From Tannerellaceae bacterium (lineage in GTDB: Bacteria; Bacteroidota; Bacteroidia; Bacteroidales; Tannerellaceae): a DNA stretch of 47,478 nt. Shown here in pieces: positions 15,017 through 23,669 of the stretch. The stretch covers positions 1 through 47,478 of the forward strand of contig JAISDJ010000213.1 in assembly GCA_031264865.1 (NCBI GenBank), given 5' to 3'. Position 1 is the first letter of the stretch. Every line of letters starts with the position of its first letter. Below the pieces are notes generated by a model. That model searched no databases and was not told the origin of the DNA. It was given only the letters and a program-made list of their open reading frames with translations. Made by a program: the position numbers and the translations under genes.

Positions 15017-18000
15017 TTACTTGTATTCTTTCCAGCTTTTTATTTGCAAATCATCGATACTTAATGTACAGAAAGCAGTAATAAATGCATCAGCCAACCG
15101 TGCATTGGTAAGTAATGGAATGTTTAAATCAATAGATGCACGGCGAATTTTATATCCATTGTCTAACTCTCCGGCAGACAAATCACGTGGGATATTTACC
15201 ACCATATCTATTTTCTTTTCGTGAAGTAATGTGAGGGCTTGCGGTTCACCTTGTTCGCTTGGCCAATATACATGTGTACAGTTTATATCGTTTTCTTCCA
15301 AAAACCGGTATGTACCACCTGTTGCAAACAAATTATATCCTTTTTTTGCCAAGAGACGAGCAGCGTCTAGCATATCAGCCTTCTGTTTAGGCGTGCCTGT
15401 TGAAAGTAAGATGTTTTTTTCCGGTATCCGATACCCCACAGAAAGCATACTCTTTAATATGGCTTCATATGTGTCATCGGCTATACATCCTACTTCACCG
15501 GTCGACGCCATATCAACCCCTAATACCGGGTCGGCTTTCTGAAGACGGCTAAAAGAGAACTGTGAAGCCTTTATACCTACATAATCTAAATCGAATGCAT
15601 TTTTGGTAGGTTTATGCACCGGCAATCCCAGCATTACACGGGTAGCTAATTCGATGAAATTAATCTTCAGTACCTTACTTACAAAAGGAAAACTACGCGA
15701 GGCTCGTAAGTTACACTCAATTACCTTAATTTCATTTCCCTTGGCAAGATACTGGATATTGAAAGGGCCCGAAATATTAAGTTCTTTCGCTATCTGCCGA
15801 CTGATACGTTTGATTCGGCGTACCGTCTCAACATAAAGCTTCTGGGCAGGAAATTGTATGGTGGCATCGCCGCTATGGACGCCTGCAAATTCTATATGCT
15901 CGCTAATAGCATACATGATTATCTCACCTTTTTCGGCAACCGCATCTACTTCTACCTCTTTGGCATGTTCGATAAACTGGCTTACTACAACGGGATGTTT
16001 CTTACTAACATTTACGGCTAATTTAAGGAAACGTTCTAACTCTTCCTGATTTGAGCAAACATTCATAGCAGCCCCGCTTAATACATAGCTCGGACGAACC
16101 AACACGGGGAAACCTACCTCTTCAACAAAACTATTGATGTCTTCCAAACTGCTAAGTTCTTTCCAACGCGGTTGGTCTACACCGATACGATCGAGCATAG
16201 CCGAGAATTTATGACGGTCTTCTGCATTATCAATACTTTTAGCAGACGTACCCAAGATATTGACATGCTGTTCGTCTAACCGCATCGCCAGATTGTTTGG
16301 TATTTGTCCGCCTGTTGATACAATCATGCCATACGGATTTTCCAATTCATGAATATCCATTACCCTTTCAAAAGTAAGTTCGTCGAAGTACAGGCGGTCG
16401 CACATATCATAATCCGTCGATACGGTTTCCGGATTATAATTAATCATTACAGATCGCCATCCTTCTTTCCGGACTGTATTGAGCGCCTGAACGCCGCACC
16501 AGTCAAACTCTACCGAACTTCCGATACGATAGGCTCCCGAACCCAATACGACAATTGATTTCTTATCACCTAAATAATGAACATCATCTTCCATACCGCT
16601 ATAAGTAAGATACAAATAGTTTGTCTGAGCAGGATATTCGGCGGCTAATGTGTCGATTTGTTTTACAACCGGTTTTATTCCTCTGTATTTTCTTTCCTGA
16701 CGTACTTGCATACTGGCTTTTTCCGAATCCGTCATACTATCTTTAAGTATCGCCCGTGCTATTTGAAAGTCGGAGAATCCCTGTATTTTTGCCTCCCAAA
16801 GTAACAGATCCGAAATATCGGAGATCCGATCAAGACGTTCCAGTTTTTCTGCTGTTTGGATAATATTATATAGCTTCTGTAAAAACCATCTATCTATTTT
16901 CGTCAAATCATGAATCTGGTCAACTGTATATCCGGCGCGGAATGCTTTACTGATAACGAATATACGACGGTCGGTCGGTTCATTCAAGGCTTTGTTAATA
17001 TCAGGTAAAATCAATTCTTTGTTTTCAACAAACCCATGCATCCCCTGCCCTATCATACGGAGCCCTTTCTGGATAGCTTCTTCAAATGTCCGTCCGATAG
17101 CCATTACCTCGCCTACCGATTTCATGCTCGATCCTAATTCACGGGCCACACCATGAAACTTACCTAAATCCCAACGTGGAATTTTACAAACCACATAATC
17201 TAAAGCCGGCTCAAAGAAGGCGCTTGTGATCTTAGTTACCGAGTTTTTCAGGTCGAATAATCCATATCCTAAGCCTAATTTGGCGGCTACGAAAGCTAAT
17301 GGATAACCTGTCGCTTTAGAAGCCAGTGCGGAAGAACGGCTTAGCCGGGCATTTACTTCGATCACACGGTAATCTTCACTTTCCGGGTCTAAGGCGTATT
17401 GTACGTTACATTCGCCTACAATTCCAATATGGCGTATAATACGAATGGCCAACTCACGCAATTTATGATATTCCGAATTAGTGAGCGTTTGAGACGGAGC
17501 TATTACGATGCTTTCTCCCGTATGGATGCCTAATGGATCGAAATTTTCCATATTACATACGGTCATACAGTTGTCGAAACGGTCGCGCACTACTTCGTAT
17601 TCCACTTCTTTCCATCCTTTCAAGCTCTTCTCTACTAATACTTGCGGAGAAAAGGAGAATGCTTTTTCAGCCAAGACATTCAGTTCTTCTTCATTATCGC
17701 AGAAGCCCGAACCTAACCCTCCTAAAGCATAAGCTGCACGGATAATAACCGGATAACCTAGTTCTACTGCCGCCCTGCGGGCATCTACTATATTGTTTAC
17801 AGCTTCGCTCTTTATTGTTTTTACATCAATTTCATCTAATTTACGAACAAACAATTCACGGTCTTCCGTATCTATAATAGCCTGTACGGGAGTTCCCAGC
17901 ACCTTTACATTATACTTTTCTAATACGCCACTTTGGTATAAGGCAACTCCACAGTTCAACGCTGTCTGTCCGCCAAAAGCCAAAAGAATACCTTCCGGAC

Positions 18001-19417
18001 GTTCTTTCTCTATTACTTTCTCTACGAAAAAGGGAGTAATGGGAAGGAAATAAACCGTATCGGCTACTCCATCTGATGTCTGTACGGTTGCAATATTGGG
18101 ATTTATTAATACGGTTTCAATTCCTTCTTCCTTTATCGCTTTAAGCGCTTGCGAACCGGAATAATCAAACTCTCCCGCTTCTCCAATTTTTAAAGCTCCT
18201 GAGCCTAAAATAAGAACTTTTTTCAGTTGAACGTTCTTTTCTTTTGTTTCCTTATCTGTTGCCGGTTTTCCATTATCAATGGTCAACTGCCCATTTTCCA
18301 TTGATTCTACGAACAGGTCGAATATAAATTCCGTATCCGTAGGCCCACTATTGGCTTCGGGATGGAATTGCGAGGAGAAAAAAGGTTTTGTTTTATGCTT
18401 TATGCCTTCATTGGTACCATCGTTCATGTTTATAAAAAGGGGTTCCCATTCGGCGCCTAATGTATCGTTGTCTACCGCATATCCATGATTCTGCGATGTG
18501 ATAAAGCACCTTTCCGTACCAACCAACCTGACCGGCTGGTTGTGACTGCGATGACCGTATTTCAATTTATAAATGGAAGCGCCTCCGGCTTTGCCTAGTA
18601 ATTGGTTCCCCATACAGATACCACAAATTGGCTTATTGCCAGATAAAGCTTTTCGTATATTCCGAACAGCTACATCACATGTATCAGGATCGCCGGGGCC
18701 GTTGCTGATAAACAACCCGTCGTAATCCATATCGTTAAAATCGTAGTTCCAGGGAACTCGGATAACCGTTACATTTCTCTTTAACAGACAACGAATAATA
18801 TTGTGTTTAACGCCACAGTCTACAAGAACTACCTTCTTTTTGCCTTCTCCTTCTCCATAGATAATTACTTCTTTGGTAGAAACCCTGTCTACATAGTTGA
18901 TATTTTCATAGTCTACAACAGCAAGTTGGGAGTTAGCTACTTCTTTTATTTCTTCATCGCTCATGGCTGGATATTCATCGCCAATAAGAATAACGCCTGT
19001 CATGATTCCCCGTTCACGCAAAAGCTTTGTCAGGCTTCGGGTATCAATACCATAAATACCCGGTATCTGTTCTCTTTTCAACCAATCCCCTAAACTTTCT
19101 TTTGCATTCCAATGGCTGTATTCATGGCTGTAATCGCTCACAATAATAGCATCGGCATAAATACGGTCACTTTCCATAAAGGTTGCTAAACCGTTTGGTT
19201 CAAAAGTAAATGGAGGAACACCATAATTCCCAACCAACGGATAAGTAAGAACCATTAATTGACCAGCGTATGAAGGGTCTGTTAAACTTTCAGGATAACC
19301 TGTCATTGCTGTATTAAATACTACTTCACCGGCAACAGACTTTTCATATCCAAAAGATTTACCACGAAAAACACTACCATCGTCTAAAACTAAAATCGCT
19401 GCTCTTTCTGTATACAT
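15017..19417 (-). CDS. carAB: Fused carbamoyl-phosphate synthase, small plus large subunit
   Basis: It makes carbamoyl phosphate from glutamine, bicarbonate and 2 ATP for pyrimidines and arginine. In most bacteria CarA and CarB are separate; here they form one uninterrupted chain of 1466 residues. Residues 1-372 are CarA: nucleophile Cys268 in GICMGNQLLG and the His/Glu pair in FHPEA (352-354). Residues about 373-396 are a linker reading MENGQLTIDNG and then charged residues. From about 397 the CarB part follows: VLILGSGALKIGEAGEFDYSG, the two ATP-grasp halves (second starts VVLGSGAYRIGSSVEFD) and a C-terminal methylglyoxal-synthase-like allosteric domain. All key residues appear intact, so the fusion should be active. 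The linker DNA is a copy of an interspersed repeat. The gene starts 23 bp after the purF-like gene. Confidence 0.95.
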   Translation of the reverse strand: MYTERAAILVLDDGSVFRGKSFGYEKSVAGEVVFNTAMTGYPESLTDPSYAGQLMVLTYPLVGNYGVPPFTFEPNGLATFMESDRIYADAIIVSDYSHEYSHWNAKESLGDWLKREQIPGIYGIDTRSLTKLLRERGIMTGVILIGDEYPAMSDEEIKEVANSQLAVVDYENINYVDRVSTKEVIIYGEGEGKKKVVLVDCGVKHNIIRCLLKRNVTVIRVPWNYDFNDMDYDGLFISNGPGDPDTCDVAVRNIRKALSGNKPICGICMGNQLLGKAGGASIYKLKYGHRSHNQPVRLVGTERCFITSQNHGYAVDNDTLGAEWEPLFINMNDGTNEGIKHKTKPFFSSQFHPEANSGPTDTEFIFDLFVESMENGQLTIDNGKPATDKETKEKNVQLKKVLILGSGALKIGEAGEFDYSGSQALKAIKEEGIETVLINPNIATVQTSDGVADTVYFLPITPFFVEKVIEKERPEGILLAFGGQTALNCGVALYQSGVLEKYNVKVLGTPVQAIIDTEDRELFVRKLDEIDVKTIKSEAVNNIVDARRAAVELGYPVIIRAAYALGGLGSGFCDNEEELNVLAEKAFSFSPQVLVEKSLKGWKEVEYEVVRDRFDNCMTVCNMENFDPLGIHTGESIVIAPSQTLTNSEYHKLRELAIRIIRHIGIVGECNVQYALDPESEDYRVIEVNARLSRSSALASKATGYPLAFVAAKLGLGYGLFDLKNSVTKITSAFFEPALDYVVCKIPRWDLGKFHGVARELGSSMKSVGEVMAIGRTFEEAIQKGLRMIGQGMHGFVENKELILPDINKALNEPTDRRIFVISKAFRAGYTVDQIHDLTKIDRWFLQKLYNIIQTAEKLERLDRISDISDLLLWEAKIQGFSDFQIARAILKDSMTDSEKASMQVRQERKYRGIKPVVKQIDTLAAEYPAQTNYLYLTYSGMEDDVHYLGDKKSIVVLGSGAYRIGSSVEFDWCGVQALNTVRKEGWRSVMINYNPETVSTDYDMCDRLYFDELTFERVMDIHELENPYGMIVSTGGQIPNNLAMRLDEQHVNILGTSAKSIDNAEDRHKFSAMLDRIGVDQPRWKELSSLEDINSFVEEVGFPVLVRPSYVLSGAAMNVCSNQEELERFLKLAVNVSKKHPVVVSQFIEHAKEVEVDAVAEKGEIIMYAISEHIEFAGVHSGDATIQFPAQKLYVETVRRIKRISRQIAKELNISGPFNIQYLAKGNEIKVIECNLRASRSFPFVSKVLKINFIELATRVMLGLPVHKPTKNAFDLDYVGIKASQFSFSRLQKADPVLGVDMASTGEVGCIADDTYEAILKSMLSVGYRIPEKNILLSTGTPKQKADMLDAARLLAKKGYNLFATGGTYRFLEENDINCTHVYWPSEQGEPQALTLLHEKKIDMVVNIPRDLSAGELDNGYKIRRASIDLNIPLLTNARLADAFITAFCTLSIDDLQIKSWKEYK
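18270..18303 (-). repeat. Interspersed repeat copy inside the CarA-CarB linker
   Basis: The linker DNA contains ATTATCAATGGTCAACT (18272-18288) with self-complementary CCATT...AATGG flanks. The same 17-mer with one change occurs at 32669-32685. Read on the minus strand it encodes the QLTIDN peptide typical of a repeat that is spread through Bacteroides and Parabacteroides intergenic regions. Here it lies in frame between the two former subunits. Confidence 0.6.
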
Positions 19418-19440
19418 TGTATATATTAATATTAATATGC

Positions 19441-21345
19441 TTAAATAGGTAATTGGATATTTTTAGTAAGATAATCTTCTTCCATAAAATTGATGAATGC
19501 ATTGTTTACCATTCGTACTCCGCCGGAAGTAGGATAATCGCCTGAGAAATACCAGTCGCCCGGATGATTCGGACAAGAGGCATGTAAACCTTCAAGTGTT
19601 TGATACACGATTTCAACCTTCGCTTTTGTTTCTTTGGGAGTTAGTAATTCAACCATTTTAGCAGCTATTTCTTCATCTGTAAATGGTGCATATATTTCTT
19701 TTACATAGTTTACGAGTACATCATCCGGTTTGCCTTGTTGTTCTTTTGCTTTCTTATAGATAGTATGTATAAGCGATACTTGTTCTTTTTCTTCCAATAA
19801 AGCCACAGCAGCTCTAAATGCAATAAATTCATTCATTCTTGACATGTCTATACCATAACAGTCCGGATATCTTACCTGCGGAGAGGAAGAAACAATAACA
19901 ATTTTCTTAGGGCCCAGGCGATCCAGAATGCCGATAATACTTTGCTTAAGCGTTGTACCCCTTACAATACTATCATCTATCACCACCAGATTATCTACTC
20001 CCGGACGGATACTTCCATAAGTAATATCATATACATGCGCAGCTAAATCATTACGACTGTTTCCTTCGGCAATAAATGTACGCAGTTTTATATCTTTTAT
20101 GGCAACCTTTTCAGTACGAACTCGCATCGATAATATCTGTTCCAGCTCTTCTTCACTCATCCAGGAGTTCCGTCCGGCTATCCACTCTTTCTTTTTCCTG
20201 TTCAGATACGCATTCAATCCTTCCTGCAAACCAAAATAAGCAACTTCGGCCGTATTGGGTATAAATGAAAAAACCGTATTGTTCGTATCATAATCAACAG
20301 ACTTCAAAACAGGATATACAAGATTCATTCCCAAATGCTTCCTTTCTTTATAAATATCCATGTCGCTACCGCGTGAGAAATAGATCCGTTCAAAAGAACA
20401 GGCGCTTAATCTTTTTGGTTCAATAATCTGAGAAGTCCGGACTTGTCCGTCCTTACTTACTATAATCGCTTCTCCCCTATCCAGTTCGTTTACTTTATCA
20501 ACAGTTACATTCATCACGGTTTGTATTACCGGGCGTTCGGAAGCAACCACTACTATCTCGTCGTCCTGATAATAAAATGCCGGGCGAATCCCCCAAGGGT
20601 CGCGCACGCTGAATGATTCGCCGCTGCCTGTCAGTCCGCAAATAACAAAACCTCCGTCCCAAAGGGGAACACATCGTTTCAAGACATTAGACATATCTAC
20701 CCTGTTTTCAATAGCATGTGTAATATCCATTCCTTGCAAACCCTCTTTTTCACACTGTTGATACAGGCGCTCTACCTCACGGTCTAACCGATGTCCCATT
20801 TGTTCCAGTATAATATTGGCGTCGGCATATAACCGGGGATGTTGCCCGATAGATGTTATTTCCCTGAAAATTTCATCTACATTCGTAAGATTGAAATTTC
20901 CGCAAAGAGCTAAATTCTTTGCACGCCAGTTATTACGACGAAGAAATGGGTGGATAAAAGAAATACCGGACTTGCCGGTAGTACTGTAACGTAAATGCCC
21001 CATGTAAAGTTCCCCGGCGAATGGTAATTGCGCCTTTGCAAAAAAGGGGTCGATAAGTTTTTCTTTAGGAATATCTTTAAAATGTTCGTAGACGGAAGCA
21101 AAGATGTCTGTTATAGCTCCGGTTCCAACGGCTCTCTCCCTGAACATATACTCTTCTCCGGCATTTGCCTGTAATTTTACGCAAGCCAAACCGGCGCCTT
21201 CTTGTCCCCGGTTATGTTGTTTTTCCATTAACAGATAGAGTTTATTCAAACCATACATCCAACTACCATACTTTTTATGATAATATTCCAAAGGCTTCAA
21301 TAATCGGACCATGGCAACTCCGCACTCATGCTTTAGTTCTTCCAT
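19441..21345 (-). CDS. Amidophosphoribosyltransferase-like protein (class II GATase + PRTase)
   Basis: It resembles PurF, which transfers glutamine-derived ammonia to PRPP in the first step of purine synthesis. The start is set at the ATG at 21345 so that the N-terminal MEELKHECGVA places Cys8 near the front, as needed for an Ntn-type glutaminase nucleophile after propeptide removal; upstream in-frame sequence (to 21405) is not protein-like. The phosphoribosyltransferase domain is shown by the PRPP loop VIDDSIVRGTTLKQS near residue 450. At 634 residues it is about 150 longer than E. coli PurF, so it may be a paralogue with a different or regulatory role. It heads an operon with carAB, which suggests nucleotide synthesis. 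Confidence 0.82.
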   Translation of the reverse strand: MEELKHECGVAMVRLLKPLEYYHKKYGSWMYGLNKLYLLMEKQHNRGQEGAGLACVKLQANAGEEYMFRERAVGTGAITDIFASVYEHFKDIPKEKLIDPFFAKAQLPFAGELYMGHLRYSTTGKSGISFIHPFLRRNNWRAKNLALCGNFNLTNVDEIFREITSIGQHPRLYADANIILEQMGHRLDREVERLYQQCEKEGLQGMDITHAIENRVDMSNVLKRCVPLWDGGFVICGLTGSGESFSVRDPWGIRPAFYYQDDEIVVVASERPVIQTVMNVTVDKVNELDRGEAIIVSKDGQVRTSQIIEPKRLSACSFERIYFSRGSDMDIYKERKHLGMNLVYPVLKSVDYDTNNTVFSFIPNTAEVAYFGLQEGLNAYLNRKKKEWIAGRNSWMSEEELEQILSMRVRTEKVAIKDIKLRTFIAEGNSRNDLAAHVYDITYGSIRPGVDNLVVIDDSIVRGTTLKQSIIGILDRLGPKKIVIVSSSPQVRYPDCYGIDMSRMNEFIAFRAAVALLEEKEQVSLIHTIYKKAKEQQGKPDDVLVNYVKEIYAPFTDEEIAAKMVELLTPKETKAKVEIVYQTLEGLHASCPNHPGDWYFSGDYPTSGGVRMVNNAFINFMEEDYLTKNIQLPI

Positions 21346-21371
21346 CTGATTATATATATTTAAAAATCGCA

Positions 21372-21379
21372 CAAAGATA
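21372..21379 (-). promoter_or_regulatory. -7 element of the purF-like/carAB promoter
   Basis: TATCTTTG on the minus strand is an exact TAnnTTTG match 26 bp before the start codon. The -33 position has no TTG but is covered by the palindrome at 21391-21406. Confidence 0.5.
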
Positions 21380-21390
21380 TATAATTTTAT

Positions 21391-21406
21391 TGTGTTACAT
21401 AACACA
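21391..21406. promoter_or_regulatory. Operator-like palindrome TGTGTTA-CA-TAACACA
   Basis: A perfect 7-2-7 inverted repeat, extended outward with one G.T position to TTA/TAA (21387-21410), sits where the -33 element should be. TGTGT-N6-ACACA has the geometry of a Crp/Fnr-family site. The bound protein is unknown; the Crp-like regulator at 14305-14883 is a candidate. Confidence 0.5.
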
Positions 21407-21420
21407 GTAACAAGAATAAA

Positions 21421-21817
21421 TCAGGACAATCATATCAAAATAATTAAAAAGAAGTATTAATATTAAAAATTACTTTAATTGTTAAAAGAAATAAATAAAA
21501 ACTATTTGTTTGCTATTTACGATAAGTAAAATGAAATAGTCAATTAATTGCAACAAATAGCTTTCATTTCGTCATACTTAAACTCTCTGAGAATCGATTA
21601 TTTTTAGTCATCTCGTACACTTTCTCAAAAAACGAATGAATTTACAAGGGTATTTTATCAAACTATCAATTCTGTCAAAATGATATAGTTTAAAGCAAAA
21701 TAATATTTTTTTTATTTTATTCTTTAGACAAATTGCAGACAAATATGTATTATTTAGCTTGGAAGTTTCTCTTTTTGCACCGTATTTTGCATTGTTTTTT
21801 ATTGAATTTTATAAAGT
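21421..21817. other. AT-rich intergenic region with nested inverted repeats
   Basis: About 400 bp without a gene. CTATTTGTTTGC (21502-21513) is the inverse of GCAACAAATAG (21550-21560) apart from one extra T, and AATGAAA / TTTCATT sequences lie inside and after it. No clear TTG-N19-TAnnTTTG promoter precedes the gene at 21818; the nearest candidate, TAGCTTGG around 21755, has one mismatch. I see no RNA gene. Confidence 0.4.
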
Positions 21818-23026
21818 ATGACGAGAAAACAAACAATTATTTCTGTATTGGTCTTTTTATGTATCAATACATTAATTCACGCACAAGTTACAATTGGCTC
21901 GGATATTGAACCTTCACCGGGTTCATTGCTCGATTTGAAAGAAAACAGTGGAGACGATGATAATACTACCAAAGGCATAATGCTGCCTCGCGTACGACTA
22001 TCCGACCTCAACAATCTTTATCCTATGTTTGCTACAAACACTGATTATAAGAATAAAAAGAGCGAGCTGGATCATAAACATATCGGCCTGATAGTGTATA
22101 ACGTGAATGAATCTGCACCTTTTAAGAAAGGGCTTTATTATTGGGATGGAGATAAATGGGTTCATGCAGATCCGGCCGTATGGAAAACCATGGGGAATGC
22201 CGGAACAGACCCAAACGTAAACTATTTAGGTACTTCCGATAAACAGCCTTTGGTTTTGAAGGCCAACAATAAGGAAGGCCTGCGAATTGACACAAATGGA
22301 GAGGCTATTCTTGTGAATGCGCCGGTTATTTCCAACTCCTCCAGTCAGGTGCTGGTAAGAAATGCTATCACGGGAAATATAGGTGTGGCTACAGCTATTC
22401 CCACTAAGTTAATGCTTGTACAGTCTGAGACAGAACAATCATACGCAAAAGATACCGGAGATTCGCCCGACCAACAACGTAAAATATTTAACAATGGAGG
22501 CATAGATAATGCACGAGCCATTTTATGGAAATCCGAAGAAGTAGAGACAAATAATATTGTGGAAGAGGAACCACATGCTGCCGGAACATCCTTTGAGTAT
22601 TTTGTAATTAAAGAGAAAGGTTCGTATGAAGTAAGCGGATTTATATCATATGAACCTAATTGCCAATATATTTCATATTTAGATAAAACTCTTAAGGATA
22701 CTTTAAATACGATAAATACAGCCTTGGCAGCAGTAAATGTAGCTATCCAGAAACAGGAAACAGGAACGTCTGTGTGGAAGAATATCGCTGCTACCCGGGT
22801 GATATGGTCCGGGCAAGCAATCACAGGAACCTCAAGTACTGCCGCTGTTCCTCCTATTACCGTGCATTTTGAACCGGAAGATAAGATACGATTGATTTTT
22901 TATCGTCCAAGCAATGTCTTTGGGCGACCTCATGGAAAAGGAGGAAATTGGGGAATAACCTATGTATTTGGTATAGATATAAAAAAAGGAATGAGGGTTA
23001 TGATGGTTGACGATGATAAATCATAA
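21818..23026 (+). CDS. Secreted protein with C-terminal jelly-roll-like domain, unknown function
   Basis: A signal peptide (residues 1-22, ending HAQ) begins the 402-residue protein. The first 130 residues (VTIGSDIEPSPGSLLDLKE, GIMLPRV, GLYYWDGDKWV) are a pattern I know from many Bacteroidales surface proteins that also resemble phage-tail or fimbrial-tip adhesin starts. Residues about 140-170 (NYLGTSDKQPLVLKANN) resemble the bacterial tail-fibre-like repeat. The last 150 residues (KGSYEVSGFISYEP... GIDIKKGMRVMMVD) look like a C1q/TNF-type beta sandwich. It is followed by a terminator and appears monocistronic. Function is unknown; surface attachment is a guess. Confidence 0.75.
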   Translation: MTRKQTIISVLVFLCINTLIHAQVTIGSDIEPSPGSLLDLKENSGDDDNTTKGIMLPRVRLSDLNNLYPMFATNTDYKNKKSELDHKHIGLIVYNVNESAPFKKGLYYWDGDKWVHADPAVWKTMGNAGTDPNVNYLGTSDKQPLVLKANNKEGLRIDTNGEAILVNAPVISNSSSQVLVRNAITGNIGVATAIPTKLMLVQSETEQSYAKDTGDSPDQQRKIFNNGGIDNARAILWKSEEVETNNIVEEEPHAAGTSFEYFVIKEKGSYEVSGFISYEPNCQYISYLDKTLKDTLNTINTALAAVNVAIQKQETGTSVWKNIAATRVIWSGQAITGTSSTAAVPPITVHFEPEDKIRLIFYRPSNVFGRPHGKGGNWGITYVFGIDIKKGMRVMMVDDDKS

Positions 23027-23050
23027 ATAAGAATCCCGTAAGTAAGTAAG

Positions 23051-23096
23051 AAGGCTGGAACAAACGATGCTACATTGTTCCGGCTTTTTGTCTTTT
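23051..23096 (+). terminator. Terminator of the secreted protein gene
   Basis: A 13-bp stem (23051-23063 with 23075-23087, two G.U pairs) with an 11-nt loop is followed by a T-rich tail through 23096. Confidence 0.8.
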
Positions 23097-23103
23097 ATAA
23101 GGC

Positions 23104-23186
23104 ATATTCATTCAAAAAATAGGAATTATTGTATATTTATTCAAAAAATAGGTTTATATTTGCACCTTGTTTTGAATAAATATACA
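23104..23186 (+). promoter_or_regulatory. Arginine operon promoter and triple ARG-box operator
   Basis: TATATTTG at 23155-23162 is a -7 match. Around it are three related elements: a 20-bp direct repeat pair ending ATTCAAAAAATAGG (23104-23123 and 23133-23152, one difference, 29-bp period), and a perfect 17-bp inverted repeat, TGTATATTTATTCAAAA (23130-23146) against its complement at 23170-23186. The AT-rich TATTCAT/TATTTAT half sites resemble ArgR ARG boxes. The right arm ends 2 bp before the argR start codon, so the layout predicts autorepression. Confidence 0.65.
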
Positions 23187-23188
23187 GA

Positions 23189-23641
23189 ATGAGTAGTAAG
23201 AAAGAACGCTTGGAGGCTATATGCCGGATTATTCAGACAGAAGTAATCTGTAATCAGGAAGAATTACTTAAACGTTTGGAAGCAAATGGTTTTTCAATTA
23301 CACAAGCAACCTTATCCCGAAACATTAAACAACTGAAAATAGCCCGGATGCATGACGGGAAAGATAATTATGTATATCGTCTCCCACACACTACCCTACC
23401 GGTTACATCAACATCCTCTTCCGAACAACCAAAGATTCATCCGAATATTGAATTTTCCGGCAATCTGGTTGTTGTAAAAACACGCCCGGGTTATGCCATG
23501 GGGATTGCTTCCGATATTGACTCCAACGCTCCGCATGAAATATTGGCAACTATTGCCGGCGACGATACCATATTGGTTATCCCGCGGGAAGGTTATAGCC
23601 GCGAACATATTGCCCAAGCCATTACCCGGTTTATTCAATAA
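23189..23641 (+). CDS. argR: Arginine repressor
   Basis: ArgR binds operator DNA as a hexamer with arginine and represses arginine synthesis. The N-terminal winged helix (about 1-75) carries QEELLKRLEANGFSITQATLSRNIKQLKI with the family's recognition stretch QATLSR. After a variable linker rich in Thr, Ser and Pro, the C-terminal oligomerisation and arginine-binding domain (about 85-150) has RPGYAMGIASDID and the signature TIAGDDTILV. Length 150 is normal. It is the first gene of the arginine operon and its promoter is overlapped by operator-like repeats. Confidence 0.93.
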   Translation: MSSKKERLEAICRIIQTEVICNQEELLKRLEANGFSITQATLSRNIKQLKIARMHDGKDNYVYRLPHTTLPVTSTSSSEQPKIHPNIEFSGNLVVVKTRPGYAMGIASDIDSNAPHEILATIAGDDTILVIPREGYSREHIAQAITRFIQ

Positions 23642-23669
23642 AGAATCTATATAATCTTTTGATAGATAA

